DNA of 64,000 bases from Gordionus sp. m RMFG-2023 (taxonomy: Eukaryota; Nematomorpha; Gordioida; Chordodea; Parachordodidae). The stretch covers positions 1 to 64,000 of the forward strand of contig NC_088776.1 of assembly GCF_954871325.1 (NCBI RefSeq), written 5' to 3'. Of this stretch, positions 8,597 through 18,600 are shown in pieces. Numbering within the stretch: position 1 is the stretch's first letter; each line of letters opens with the position of its first letter. The notes beneath the pieces were generated by a model. The model was not told where the DNA came from. It ran no database searches and saw only the letters and a program-made list of their open reading frames with translations. The position numbers were made by a program, and so were the translations under genes.

Positions 8597-8719
8597 GGGT
8601 GGGGCAAAAAGAACCCCCTTAGGGGAGAGGTAGAAAGAACCCCCCTTAGGGTATGGGCAGAAGGAACACCCCCCCCCCCCCAACCCTTAGTGTATGGGCA
8701 AAAGGAACTCCTCACCCCC
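8597..8719 (+). repeat. Degenerate 26-40 bp tandem repeat with poly-C
   Basis: Four units of the form GGGYAGAAAGAACCCCCCTTAG begin near 8599, 8623, 8649 and 8691. The third is lengthened by a run of 13 C (8669-8681). A minus-strand frame across it is repeat translation only. Confidence 0.75.
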
Positions 8720-9010
8720 ATTCCGTGATCAGCTCTACTCTTTAATATCATTTTTTTCTTAATAATTCACATTTATCTGGAAATAATCAAGCTATATTGA
8801 TAATTTTATTTATTTTTTCTTATATTATATGTAACAAGTTTTTGAGACAAATTTTAACTTTGCTTTTTCGTTCGATTTTTCATTTTAAAAACAATCCAAA
8901 TATTTAATAATATTTAATAATATATATTATTATATAATAATTGTAATAATAATGATTATATATATACGAGAATATAAATTAATTAATTATCTTTATTAAA
9001 TATTTCATAG
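8720..9010. other. AT-rich stretch, nothing recognised
   Basis: Very AT-rich, with TA runs near 8920-8965. If the long gene model is right, this is intron. Confidence 0.45.
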
Positions 9011-9037
9011 ATTCCACAGATATCACGAAGAGCGCAG
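9011..9037 (+). CDS. Candidate 27-bp micro-exon of the 7318 gene
   Basis: ATTTCATAG (acceptor) precedes 27 bp ending GCGCAG, followed by GTAACT (donor). In phase 1 from exon 2 it reads NSTDITKSA and leaves the phase unchanged. Local GC content is higher than the flanks. Small symmetrical exons like this are typical of flatworm micro-exon genes, but I have no other reason to assign the organism there. Confidence 0.35.
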
Positions 9038-9118
9038 GTAACTATTGTAATTTTGAAGGCAAAATTTATCTGATATACATTAAACATTAGTTAACAAAAA
9101 TGTTTAAAATAGTATTTT

Positions 9119-9120
<2 letters not shown>

Positions 9121-9170
<50 letters not shown>

Positions 9171-9173
9171 AAA
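9121..9173 (+). repeat. (GAAA)n microsatellite
   Basis: About 13 GAAA units, the reverse complement of the CTTT repeat at 7850. Confidence 0.95.
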
Positions 9174-9299
9174 TTTTTTTTTCATATATATATATTAGTA
9201 TATAATCCAAATTATTCTTAATTTATTATTTTAAAATTCAATATGTGATATAAAATCAAATTTTCAATTTTCAATAATATTTTATTTTTATTATTAAAG

Positions 9300-9317
9300 A
9301 TTTGGATGTTAAGTCAG
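9300..9317 (+). CDS. Candidate 18-bp micro-exon of the 7318 gene
   Basis: TTATTAAAG then ATTTGGATGTTAAGTCAG then GTTTCT. In phase 1 it reads DLDVKS and keeps the phase. Such a short unit can easily arise by chance; the consistent phase with 9011-9037 and 10173-10264 is the only added support. Confidence 0.22.
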
Positions 9318-9380
9318 GTTTCTTTAAAAATATTCATTTTATTATTATGTTAATTTTACATACATATATGTCGTATAGGG

Positions 9381-9711
9381 TGTATTCCGATCCGAATCTC
9401 TTGATTATAAATCCTTTACCGAGTAAAATCCTAATTTAACCGGAAAATGTATTCTAGCAGGTGTAGAGCATATTACACCCATAAATTTCAGCCAATTTTG
9501 CCATGAACTTTAGAAGCCACTTTTCTAATTTATATTAATTTATGTATAGATTTTTCATGGAAATTCTAAAAAAAAAATACTAAAAATGTCTGATGACTTG
9601 AAATTGGCTGAAATTTAAGGGGTAAATACTGTAGTTACTTTACACTTGCTAGAATACATTTCCGAGGATTTTAAAATCAAGAGATTCCACCGATCTCAAA
9701 AAAAAAATACA
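9381..9711. mobile_element. MITE-like element with long inverted repeats, about 330 bp
   Basis: The arms at about 9381-9500 and 9597-9711 are inverted copies sharing AATCTCTTGATT, CGGAAA(A)TGTATTCTAGCA, GTGTA and AAATTTCAGCCAATTT. The centre is about 95 bp, AT-rich, with no open frame. Arm divergence is perhaps 20-25%, so it is old. Ends and target duplication are not sharply defined. It would lie within an intron of the long gene model. Confidence 0.8.
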
Positions 9712-10001
9712 ATATATTCTCATTGACCCTGAATTTAATGCTAACCAACGTTTTCGTTAGCAAAATTTATTATGATGTGAATGATTTTGGTAAACATGTA
9801 ATATTTAGTCATTCTAATTTAATAGTTTGACAAAAAAAAAATGAATATTATATATTTATATAAATAAACAACATTTTTTAAACCGTCTTATAAAAAATTT
9901 CAATTATACTCTCTATTCTTGTTTCAGCGAATGGAATATTGTTTTTATTAAATACATCTTTTAATAATTCATTTTTTTAAAAAAAAATTTCTGATATTTA
10001 G

Positions 10002-10060
10002 CCTTAGAAAAATCTAAAAAGATATTTGATGCTAATCGCCTTATTACATATGCTATCTAA
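10002..10060 (+). CDS. Candidate alternative terminal exon
   Basis: The acceptor CTGATATTTAG (to 10001) is followed, in phase 1, by ALEKSKKIFDANRLITYAI and a stop at 10058-10060. No GT donor exists in the stretch, so it could only be terminal. It is coding-like but short. Confidence 0.22.
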
Positions 10061-10172
10061 AAGATATGGAATATGATTGCATTCAAAGATGATGAATAAA
10101 AAGATAACCATGTTCATTAATAAGAATTAATATATTTTTCATAATTGTAATATTTTTTTAAGCATTCTGCAG

Positions 10173-10264
10173 TGAACAGCGAAGCTAAGACATTACGGGA
10201 ACTACGTATATATCATAAATTACAAAGTTTCTTAAAATTATATGATGAAATACTACCTGCTTAA
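10173..10264 (+). CDS. Candidate terminal exon of the long form of the 7318 gene
   Basis: The acceptor is CATTCTGCAG (to 10172). In phase 1 from a preceding G the exon reads VNSEAKTLRELRIYHKLQSF, then LKLYDEILPA and a stop at 10262-10264. It is 30 codons of mixed, helix-forming composition with higher GC than its flanks. It is the most gene-like stretch between 7.8 and 10.4 kb. Joining exons 7318-7548, 7606-7732, 9011-9037, 9300-9317 and this one gives about 164 residues with no frame conflict. A separate gene is possible, using the acceptor TTTTTTTAAG at 10153-10162 in another phase. Confidence 0.4.
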
Positions 10265-10448
10265 CAAATAAGAAATAGATAGATTAATTGATATAAATTT
10301 CATTACTGTCAATATTCAAAGAATGATCAGATAGGCTGAGAGTGCAAATTCTCATCTCAACTATAAATGATGTTTATTCATTGAAACAAATATAAATAAT
10401 ATCTTGTCTATACAGATATAATCATATAACCTTACAAAAAAAAACTAA

Positions 10449-10662
10449 ATGTTATTACCTTTTAAGGAAAGATTTATTATGCAGACACTACAGGAGGAAG
10501 CCTTAATTCTAAATCTAAATTTCGAAAAAAAGAATGTGAAATGATTTTAAATTCTAGGAATATGCTGCACAAGACAATGCCAACAATCATTACTTTTCTA
10601 AAATTCATCCTGCACACAACTCTCTTCTTCGAATGAATGAAATCTTATTAAGGGCGATATAA
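10449..10662 (+). CDS. Small unknown gene with a putative 22-bp intron
   Basis: The frame from ATG 10449 reads MLLPFKERFIMQTLQEEALI then LNLNFEKKN up to 10535. A GT...AG segment of 22 bp (10536-10557) follows. Beyond it, in frame once it is removed, comes EYAAQDNANNHYFSKIHPAH, then NSLLRMNEILLRAI and a stop at 10660-10662; total 63 residues. Both halves look coding (mixed composition, GC above flanks), and the second half is far from AT-codon noise. The start may be upstream, because ACCTTTTAAG at 10457-10466 is also a fair acceptor, in which case this is the end of a larger gene, perhaps the one at 7318-10264. Alternatively it is a pseudogene with a frameshift and no intron. Family not recognised. 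Confidence 0.38.
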
Positions 10663-10968
10663 TATCAATTAGACTTATATTAATATAGACAATTATTTTC
10701 AAAAAAATATTATAATTTTTAAATATTATTTTAATATAATATAAAAATATAAATCATTAATAAAACCCAATTCATTGAAATATTTTTACAACAATTCTAT
10801 CCTTGATTTTAACTCAAATTTTAATTAATATTTTATTTTTTTTTATATTAGATTTGGATAATCTAAGTTTGATTATTTCATTTATATATATTATTTTTAT
10901 ATAATATTTTAATGTGTTTATACATTTTTGAGGATATCTTTCTATTATCCATACTTTCGAGGAGAGAT
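10663..10968. other. AT-rich stretch before the LTR
   Basis: No gene. The end, CTTTCGAGGAGAGAT (10954-10968), looks like the polypurine tract of a copia-type element just before its 3' LTR. Confidence 0.4.
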
Positions 10969-11270
10969 TGTTAGTTTGTTGTCTTTATTTATTGGCGTAG
11001 AGTCAGTAAGATCTTATCTACTCCTTCTAGATAAAATAGCAGAGCTATGCTTACTCTATTCTCTATTTATCTAAATTTGTTATATTAGATCGATTCAAAA
11101 TTATTGGGCAACTGCAGTTTTCTCTGCTCGCAAAGCAAAGCCACTTACTTAAAGGCCCATGGGAAATATGAAAAGATAGGTAAAAGTCCATTATCGTTTA
11201 GTAGCGACTACGCTAAAATTCACTATTCTAACATTGTTTTAGGCACAGTAGAACCTAGAACTAAACAACA
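10969..11270 (+). mobile_element. Probable copia-type LTR, about 302 bp
   Basis: Starts TGTTAGTTTGTTG and ends CTAAACAACA, so the ends are short inverted repeats of the TG...CA type. A purine-rich GAGGAGAGA directly precedes the start. There is no matching 5-bp duplication at the two sides (GAGAT against GGATT), which argues for a 3' LTR with degraded interior to its left and against a clean solo LTR. No coding remnant of the element was recognised. Confidence 0.42.
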
Positions 11271-12660
11271 GGATTAAATAGTAGGGGAAACAGTAGTTAA
11301 TAGAACCGATTTTTGCAAAATAGACTCTAACTCCTGTATTTTTTAAGTAGAAATTTTGCCCAACAAGCCCCAATAACGAAGTTAGGCAAACCCCTGCATG
11401 GGGCTTCCTAAACCATTAGATTTTTTTTTAGGCTATAATAAAATGCATTTTTTTTTATTTATTAATAATGATATAGGTAATAGAATAAATTTTATTATTT
11501 TATTATTGTTCAAAATTATCATGATTCTTTTAAATTGAAGCTAATTATATATTTTAAAATTGATAACTTAATTTTGATTATAATTTAATAAATATAATTT
11601 TTGGATATAAAAAAATTAGGATCTTAAGTAGAAATTATGATTTTCTTAATGTCAATCCTAAATGCCAATCATGCCACAGCCATGACATCTTCTTTCCAAG
11701 ATTTGAAGACATTTTTTTTTCATATTAACTGTCATTCATTATTGACGTGCACGATTTAGCAAGCACTGTTAGCTCTAAAATTGACTAATCATGTTTTGAA
11801 ATAATTACGATACTCATAAAAGCTATGATAATTAATTATTTCAAAGATTTTTTTTTGTGCCTATAGATGTATACTAAAGCAATATAGAGGAGAAAATTTA
11901 AAACCTTCTATTAGTCAATTTAATTTTAAAATGAGATTTAAAAAGGTCTGACAAGCCCCGGGGTCTATCTAACCCCGGTCTTCCCTATTAAAATAATAAT
12001 TACCCAAGATGACGATCAATCATCACTTTAATTATTTTAATCTCATCTTATATCAATATAACCTCGACCTCATCAGGTATTTATATATAAACATTTGCTT
12101 CTAAAATAATAGAAAGAAAATTTTTTTTATAAATTTTGAAGTATAGCTTTTAACAAGTATTAAACAACCTAATAATATATTTGGGCTAAAAACTTCAACA
12201 ACACTCCTATATCAACAGTGTCAACTCAACTATTTTTCTTATCTGCTCTTTTGTCCCCACTGGGGAAATCACGTAGGAGCGATGAGATAAGGAGGGATCA
12301 TTTCTAAGCATTAATATATTATCATAAAATCATCATTTTATGGTTGTTTAGATAACGTAGACAAAAAATTCAGTTTTCCTGTCTTTTGGTAGAAGAGTCC
12401 AGTTGGCTAATTTATAAAATAATTGAATTTCAGAAAATGACTTGTCACTTATGAATATTTTATCATAATTCTAATCATTATAAATTACACAACTTCTAGG
12501 CTAATCTTCTTGAGAATATTTTTGTTCTTCAAAGTTATATTATAGTGTTGTTACGTTATACCTAACTATAAAACAGAGTAGCCTAAGTATTTATCCAAAA
12601 ATAGACTCAATCTTCTTGAGACTCAACGTAGAAGCTTAATTAAATTTTTTAGGCTAAAAG
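11271..12660. other. AT-rich stretch with two GC patches, no gene
   Basis: Two small GC-rich patches share a CAAGCCCC motif. One is at 11353-11412, with a CCCCTGCATGGGG hairpin. The other is at 11950-11990, with CCCCGGGG and a second AACCCCGG. They might be ends of one degraded element. Otherwise I see nothing. Confidence 0.4.
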
Positions 12661-12670
12661 NNNNNNNNNN
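12661..12670. other. Assembly gap (10 N)
   Basis: Ten Ns separate the unique region from the pentamer array. The small fixed size suggests a placeholder, so the true distance, and even the adjacency, is unknown. Confidence 1.
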
Positions 12671-15600
12671 CCTGGCCTGGCCCTGGCCTGGCCTGGCCTG
12701 GCCTGGCCTGGCCTGGCCTGGCCCTGGCCTGGCCTGGCCTGGCCTGGCCTGGCCTGGCCTGGCCTGGCCTGGCCTGGCCTGGCCTGGCCTGGCCTGGCCT
12801 GGCCTGGCCTGGCCTGGCCCTGGCCTGGCCTGGCCTGGCCTGGCCTGGCCCTGGCCTGGCCTGGCCTGGCCTGGCCTGGCCTGGCCTGGCCTGGCCTGGC
12901 CTGGCCTGGCCTGGCCTGGCCTGGCCTGGCCTGGCCTGGCCTGGCCTGGCCTGGCCTGGCCTGGCCTGGCCTGGCCCTGGCCTGGCCTGGCCTGGCCTGG
13001 CCTGGCCTGGCCTGGCCTGGCCTGGCCTGGCCTGGCCCTGGCCTGGCCTGGCCTGGCCTGGCCTGGCCTGGCCCTGGCCTGGCCTGGCCTGGCCTGGCCT
13101 GGCCTGGCCTGGCCTGGCCCTGGCCTGGCCTGGCCTGGCCTGGCCTGGCCTGGCCTGGCCTGGCCTGGCCTGGCCTGGCCTGGCCTGGCCTGGCCTGGCC
13201 TGGCCTGGCCTGGCCTGGCCCTGGCCTGGCCTGGCCTGGCCTGGCCTGGCCTGGCCCTGGCCTGGCCTGGCCTGGCCTGGCCCTGGCCTGGCCTGGCCTG
13301 GCCTGGCCCTGGCCTGGCCTGGCCTGGCCTGGCCTGGCCTGGCCTGGCCTGGCCTGGCCTGGCCTGGCCTGGCCTGGCCTGGCCTGGCCTGGCCTGGCCT
13401 GGCCTGGGCCTGGCCTGGCCTGGCCTGGCCTGGCCTGGCCTGGCCTGGCCTGGCCCTGGCCTGGCCTGGCCTGGCCTGGCCTGGCCTGGCCTGGCCTGGC
13501 CTGGCCTGGCCTGGCCCTGGCCTGGCCTGGCCTGGCCTGGCCTGGCCTGGCCTGGCCTGGCCTGGCCTGGCCTGGCCTGGCCCTGGCCTGGCCTGGCCTG
13601 GCCTGGCCTGGCCTGGCCTGGCCTGGCCTGGCCTGGCCTGGCCTGGCCTGGCCTGGCCTGGCCTGGCCTGGCCTGGCCTGGCCTGGCCCTGGCCTGGCCT
13701 GGCCTGGCCTGGCCTGGCCTGGCCTGGCCTGGCCTGGCCTGGCCTGGCCTGGCCTGGCCTGGCCTGGCCTGGCCCTGGCCTGGCCTGGCCTGGCCTGGCC
13801 TGGCCCTGGCCTGGCCTGGCCCTGGCCTGGCCTGGCCTGGCCTGGCCTGGCCTGGCCTGGCCCTGGCCTGGCCTGGCCTGGCCTGGCCTGGCCTGGCCTG
13901 GCCTGGCCTGGCCTGGCCTGGCCTGGCCTGGCCTGGCCTGGCCTGGCCTGGCCTGGCCTGGCCTGGCCTGGCCTGGCCTGGCCCTGGCCTGGCCTGGCCT
14001 GGCCTGGCCTGGCCTGGCCTGGCCTGGCCTGGCCTGGCCTGGCCTGGCCTGGCCTGGCCTGGCCTGGCCTGGCCTGGCCTGGCCTGGCCCTGGCCTGGCC
14101 TGGCCTGGCCTGGCCTGGCCTGGCCTGGCCTGGCCTGGCCTGGCCTGGCCTGGCCTGGCCTGGCCTGGCCTGGCCTGGCCTGGCCTGGCCTGGCCTGGCC
14201 TGGCCTGGCCTGGCCTGGCCTGGCCTGGCCTGGCCTGGCCTGGCCTGGCCCTGGCCTGGCCTGGCCTGGCCTGGCCTGGCCTGGCCTGGCCCTGGCCTGG
14301 CCTGGCCTGGCCTGGCCTGGCCTGGCCTGGCCTGGCCTGGCCTGGCCTGGCCTGGCCTGGCCTGGCCTGGCCTGGCCTGGCCTGGCCTGGCCTGGCCTGG
14401 CCTGGCCCTGGCCTGGCCTGGCCTGGCCTGGCCTGGCCTGGCCTGGCCTGGCCTGGCCTGGCCTGGCCTGGCCTGGCCTGGCCTGGCCTGGCCTGGCCTG
14501 GCCTGGCCTGGCCTGGCCTGGCCTGGCCTGGCCTGGCCTGGCCTGGCCTGGCCTGGCCTGGCCTGGCCTGGCCTGGCCTGGCCTGGCCTGGCCTGGCCTG
14601 GCCTGGCCTGGCCTGGCCTGGCCTGGCCTGGCCTGGCCTGGCCTGGCCTGGCCTGGCCTGGCCTGGCCCTGGCCTGGCCTGGCCTGGCCTGGCCTGGCCC
14701 TGGCCTGGCCTGGCCTGGCCTGGCCTGGCCTGGCCCTGGCCTGGCCTGGCCTGGCCTGGCCTGGCCTGGCCTGGCCTGGCCTGGCCTGGCCTGGCCTGGC
14801 CTGGCCTGGCCTGGCCTGGCCTGGCCTGGCCTGGCCTGGCCTGGCCTGGCCTGGCCTGGCCTGGCCTGGCCTGGCCTGGCCTGGCCTGGCCTGGCCTGGC
14901 CTGGCCTGGCCCTGGCCTGGCCTGGCCTGGCCTGGCCTGGCCTGGCCTGGCCTGGCCTGGCCTGGCCCTGGCCTGGCCTGGCCCTGGCCTGGCCTGGCCT
15001 GGCCTGGCCTGGCCTGGCCTGGCCCTGGCCTGGCCTGGCCTGGCCTGGCCTGGCCTGGCCTGGCCTGGCCTGGCCTGGCCTGGCCTGGCCTGGCCTGGCC
15101 CTGGCCTGGCCTGGCCTGGCCTGGCCTGGCCTGGCCTGGCCTGGCCTGGCCCTGGCCTGGCCTGGCCTGGCCCTGGCCTGGCCTGGCCTGGCCTGGCCTG
15201 GCCTGGCCTGGCCTGGCCTGGCCTGGCCCTGGCCTGGCCTGGCCCTGGCCTGGCCTGGCCTGGCCCTGGCCCTGGCCTGGCCTGGCCTGGCCTGGCCTGG
15301 CCTGGCCTGGCCTGGCCTGGCCTGGCCTGGCCTGGCCTGGCCCTGGCCTGGCCTGGCCTGGCCTGGCCTGGCCTGGCCTGGCCTGGCCTGGCCTGGCCTG
15401 GCCTGGCCTGGCCTGGCCTGGCCTGGCCTGGCCTGGCCTGGCCTGGCCTGGCCTGGCCTGGCCTGGCCTGGCCCTGGCCTGGCCTGGCCTGGCCTGGCCT
15501 GGCCTGGCCTGGCCCTGGCCTGGCCTGGCCTGGCCCTGGCCTGGCCTGGCCTGGCCTGGCCTGGCCTGGCCTGGCCTGGCCTGGCCTGGCCTGGCCTGGC

Positions 15601-18600
15601 CTGGCCTGGCCTGGCCTGGCCTGGCTGGCCTGGCCTGGCCTGGCCTGGCCTGGCCTGGCCTGGCCTGGCCCTGGCCTGGCCTGGCCCTGGCCTGGCCTGG
15701 CCCTGGCCTGGCCTGGCCTGGCCTGGCCTGGCCTGGCCTGGCCTGGCCTGGCCTGGCCTGGCCCTGGCCTGGCCCTGGCCTGGCCTGGCCTGGCCTGGCC
15801 TGGCCTGGCCCTGGCCCTGGCCCTGGCCCTGGCCTGGCCTGGCCTGGCCTGGCCTGGCCTGGCCTGGCCTGGCCTGGCCTGGCCTGGCCTGGCCTGGCCT
15901 GGCCTGGCCCTGGCCTGGCCTGGCCTGGCCTGGCCTGGCCTGGCCTGGCCTGGCCTGGCCTGGCCTGGCCTGGCCTGGCCTGGCCTGGCCTGGCCTGGCC
16001 TGGCCTGGCCTGGCCTGGCCTGGCCTGGCCTGGCCTGGCCTGGCCTGGCCTGGCCTGGCCTGGCCTGGCCTGGCCTGGCCTGGCCCTGGCCTGGCCTGGC
16101 CCTGGCCTGGCCTGGCCTGGCCTGGCCTGGCCTGGCCTGGCCTGGCCTGGCCTGGCCTGGCCTGGCCTGGCCTGGCTGGCCTGGCCTGGCCTGGCCTGGC
16201 CTGGCCTGGCCTGGCCTGGCCTGGCCTGGCCTGGCCTGGCCTGGCCTGGCCTGGCCTGGCCTGGCCTGGCCTGGCCTGGCCTGGCCTGGCCTGGCCTGGC
16301 CTGGCCTGGCCTGGCCTGGCCTGGCCTGGCCTGGCCCTGGCCTGGCCTGGCCTGGCCTGGCCTGGCCTGGCCTGGCCTGGCCTGGCCTGGCCTGGCCTGG
16401 CCTGGCCTGGCCTGGCCTGGCCTGGCCTGGCCTGGCCCTGGCCTGGCCTGGCCTGGCCTGGCCCTGGCCTGGCCTGGCCTGGCCCTGGCCTGGCCTGGCC
16501 TGGCCTGGCCTGGCCTGGCCTGGCCTGGCCTGGCCTGGCCTGGCCTGGCCTGGCCTGGCCTGGCCTGGCCTGGCCTGGCCTGGCCTGGCCTGGCCTGGCC
16601 TGGCCTGGCCTGGCCCTGGCCTGGCCTGGCCTGGCCTGGCCTGGCCTGGCCTGGCCTGGCCTGGCCTGGCCTGGCCTGGCCCTGGCCCTGGCCTGGCCTG
16701 GCCTGGCCTGGCCTGGCCTGGCCTGGCCTGGCCTGGCCTGGCCTGGCCTGGCCTGGCCTGGCCTGGCCTGGCCTGGCCTGGCCTGGCCTGGCCTGGCCTG
16801 GCCTGGCCTGGCCTGGCCTGGCCTGGCCTGGCCTGGCCTGGCCCTGGCCTGGCCTGGCCTGGCCTGGCCTGGCCTGGCCTGGCCTGGCCTGGCCTGGCCT
16901 GGCCTGGCCTGGCCTGGCCTGGCCTGGCCTGGCCTGGCCTGGCCTGGCCTGGCCTGGCCTGGCCTGGCCTGGCCTGGCCTGGCCTGGCCCTGGCCTGGCC
17001 CTGGCCTGGCCTGGCCTGGCCTGGCCTGGCCTGGCCTGGCCCTGGCCTGGCCTGGCCTGGCCTGAGCCTGGCCTGGCCTGGCCTGGCCTGGCCTGGCCTG
17101 GCCTGGCCCTGGCCTGGCCTGGCCCTGGCCCTGGCCTGGCCTGGCCTGGCCTGGCCTGGCCTGGCCTGGCCTGGCCTGGCCTGGCCCTGGCCTGGCCTGG
17201 CCTGGCCTGGCCTGGCCTGGCCTGGCCTGGCCTGGCCTGGCCCTGGCCTGGCCCTGGCCTGGCCTGGCCTGGCCTGGCCCTGGCCTGGCCTGGCCTGGCC
17301 TGGCCTGGCCTGGCCTGGCCTGGCCCTGGCCTGGCCTGGCCTGGCCTGGCCTGGCCTGGCCTGGCCTGGCCTGGCCTGGCCTGGCCTGGCCTGGCCTGGC
17401 CCTGGCCTGGCCTGGCCTGGCCTGGCCTGGCCTGGCCTGGCCTGGCCTGGCCTGGCCTGGCCTGGCCTGGCCTGGCCTGGCCTGGCCTGGCCTGGCCTGG
17501 CCTGGCCTGGCCTGGCCTGGCCTGGCCTGGCCTGGCCTGGCCTGGCCTGGCCTGGCCTGGCCTGGCCTGGCCTGGCCTGGCCTGGCCTGGCCTGGCCTGG
17601 CCTGGCCTGGCCTGGCCCTGGCCTGGCCTGGCCTGGCCTGGCCTGGCCTGGCCTGGCCTGGCCCTGGCCTGGCCTGGCCTGGCCTGGCCTGGCCTGGCCT
17701 GGCCTGGCCTGGCCTGGCCTGGCCTGGCCTGGCCTGGCCTGGCCTGGCCTGGCCTGGCCTGGCCTGGCCCTGGCCTGGCCTGGCCTGGCCTGGCCTGGCC
17801 TGGCCTGGCTGGCCTGGCCTGGCCTGGCCTGGCCTGGCCTGGCCTGGCCTGGCCTGGCCTGGCCTGGCCTGGCCTGGCCCTGGCCTGGCCTGGCCTGGCC
17901 TGGCCTGGCCTGGCCTGGCCTGGCCTGGCCCTGGCCTGGCCTGGCCTGGCCTGGCCTGGCCTGGCCTGGCCTGGCCTGGCCTGGCCTGGCCTGGCCTGGC
18001 CCTGGCCTGGCCTGGCCTGGCCTGGCCTGGCCTGGCCTGGCCTGGCCTGGCCTGGCCTGGCCTGGCCCTGGCCTGGCCTGGCCTGGCCCTGGCCTGGCCT
18101 GGCCTGGCCTGGCCTGGCCTGGCCTGGCCTGGCCTGGCCTGGCCTGGCCCTGGCCTGGCCTGGCCTGGCCTGGCCTGGCCTGGCCTGGCCTGGCCTGGCC
18201 TGGCCTGGCCTGGCCCTGGCCTGGCCTGGCCTGGCCTGGCCCTGGCCTGGCCTGGCCTGGCCTGGCCTGGCCTGGCCTGGCCTGGCCTGGCCCTGGCCTG
18301 GCCTGGCCTGGCCTGGCCTGGCCTGGCCTGGCCTGGCCTGGCCTGGCCTGGCCTGGCCTGGCCTGGCCTGGCCTGGCCTGGCCTGGCCTGGCCTGGCCTG
18401 GCCTGGCCTGGCCTGGCCTGGCCTGGCCTGGCCTGGCCTGGCCTGGCCTGGCCTGGCCTGGCCCTGGCCTGGCCTGGCCCTGGCCTGGCCTGGCCTGGCC
18501 TGGCCTGGCCTGGCCCTGGCCTGGCCTGGCCTGGCCTGGCCTGGCCCTGGCCTGGCCTGGCCTGGCCTGGCCTGGCCTGGCCTGGCCTGGCCTGGCCTGG

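Noticed and set aside
8542-8751. 69-codon minus-strand frame
   Set aside because: It crosses a degenerate tandem repeat with a poly-C run and has no gene-like composition outside it.
10330-10370. tRNA-like T-arm (GAGAGTGCAAATTCTC)
   Set aside because: No matching acceptor, D or anticodon arms upstream; the pairing is local only.
12285-12305. AAGGAGGGATCATTT resembling the 3' end of small-subunit rRNA
   Set aside because: Flanking sequence does not match rRNA; the similarity is limited to about ten bases.
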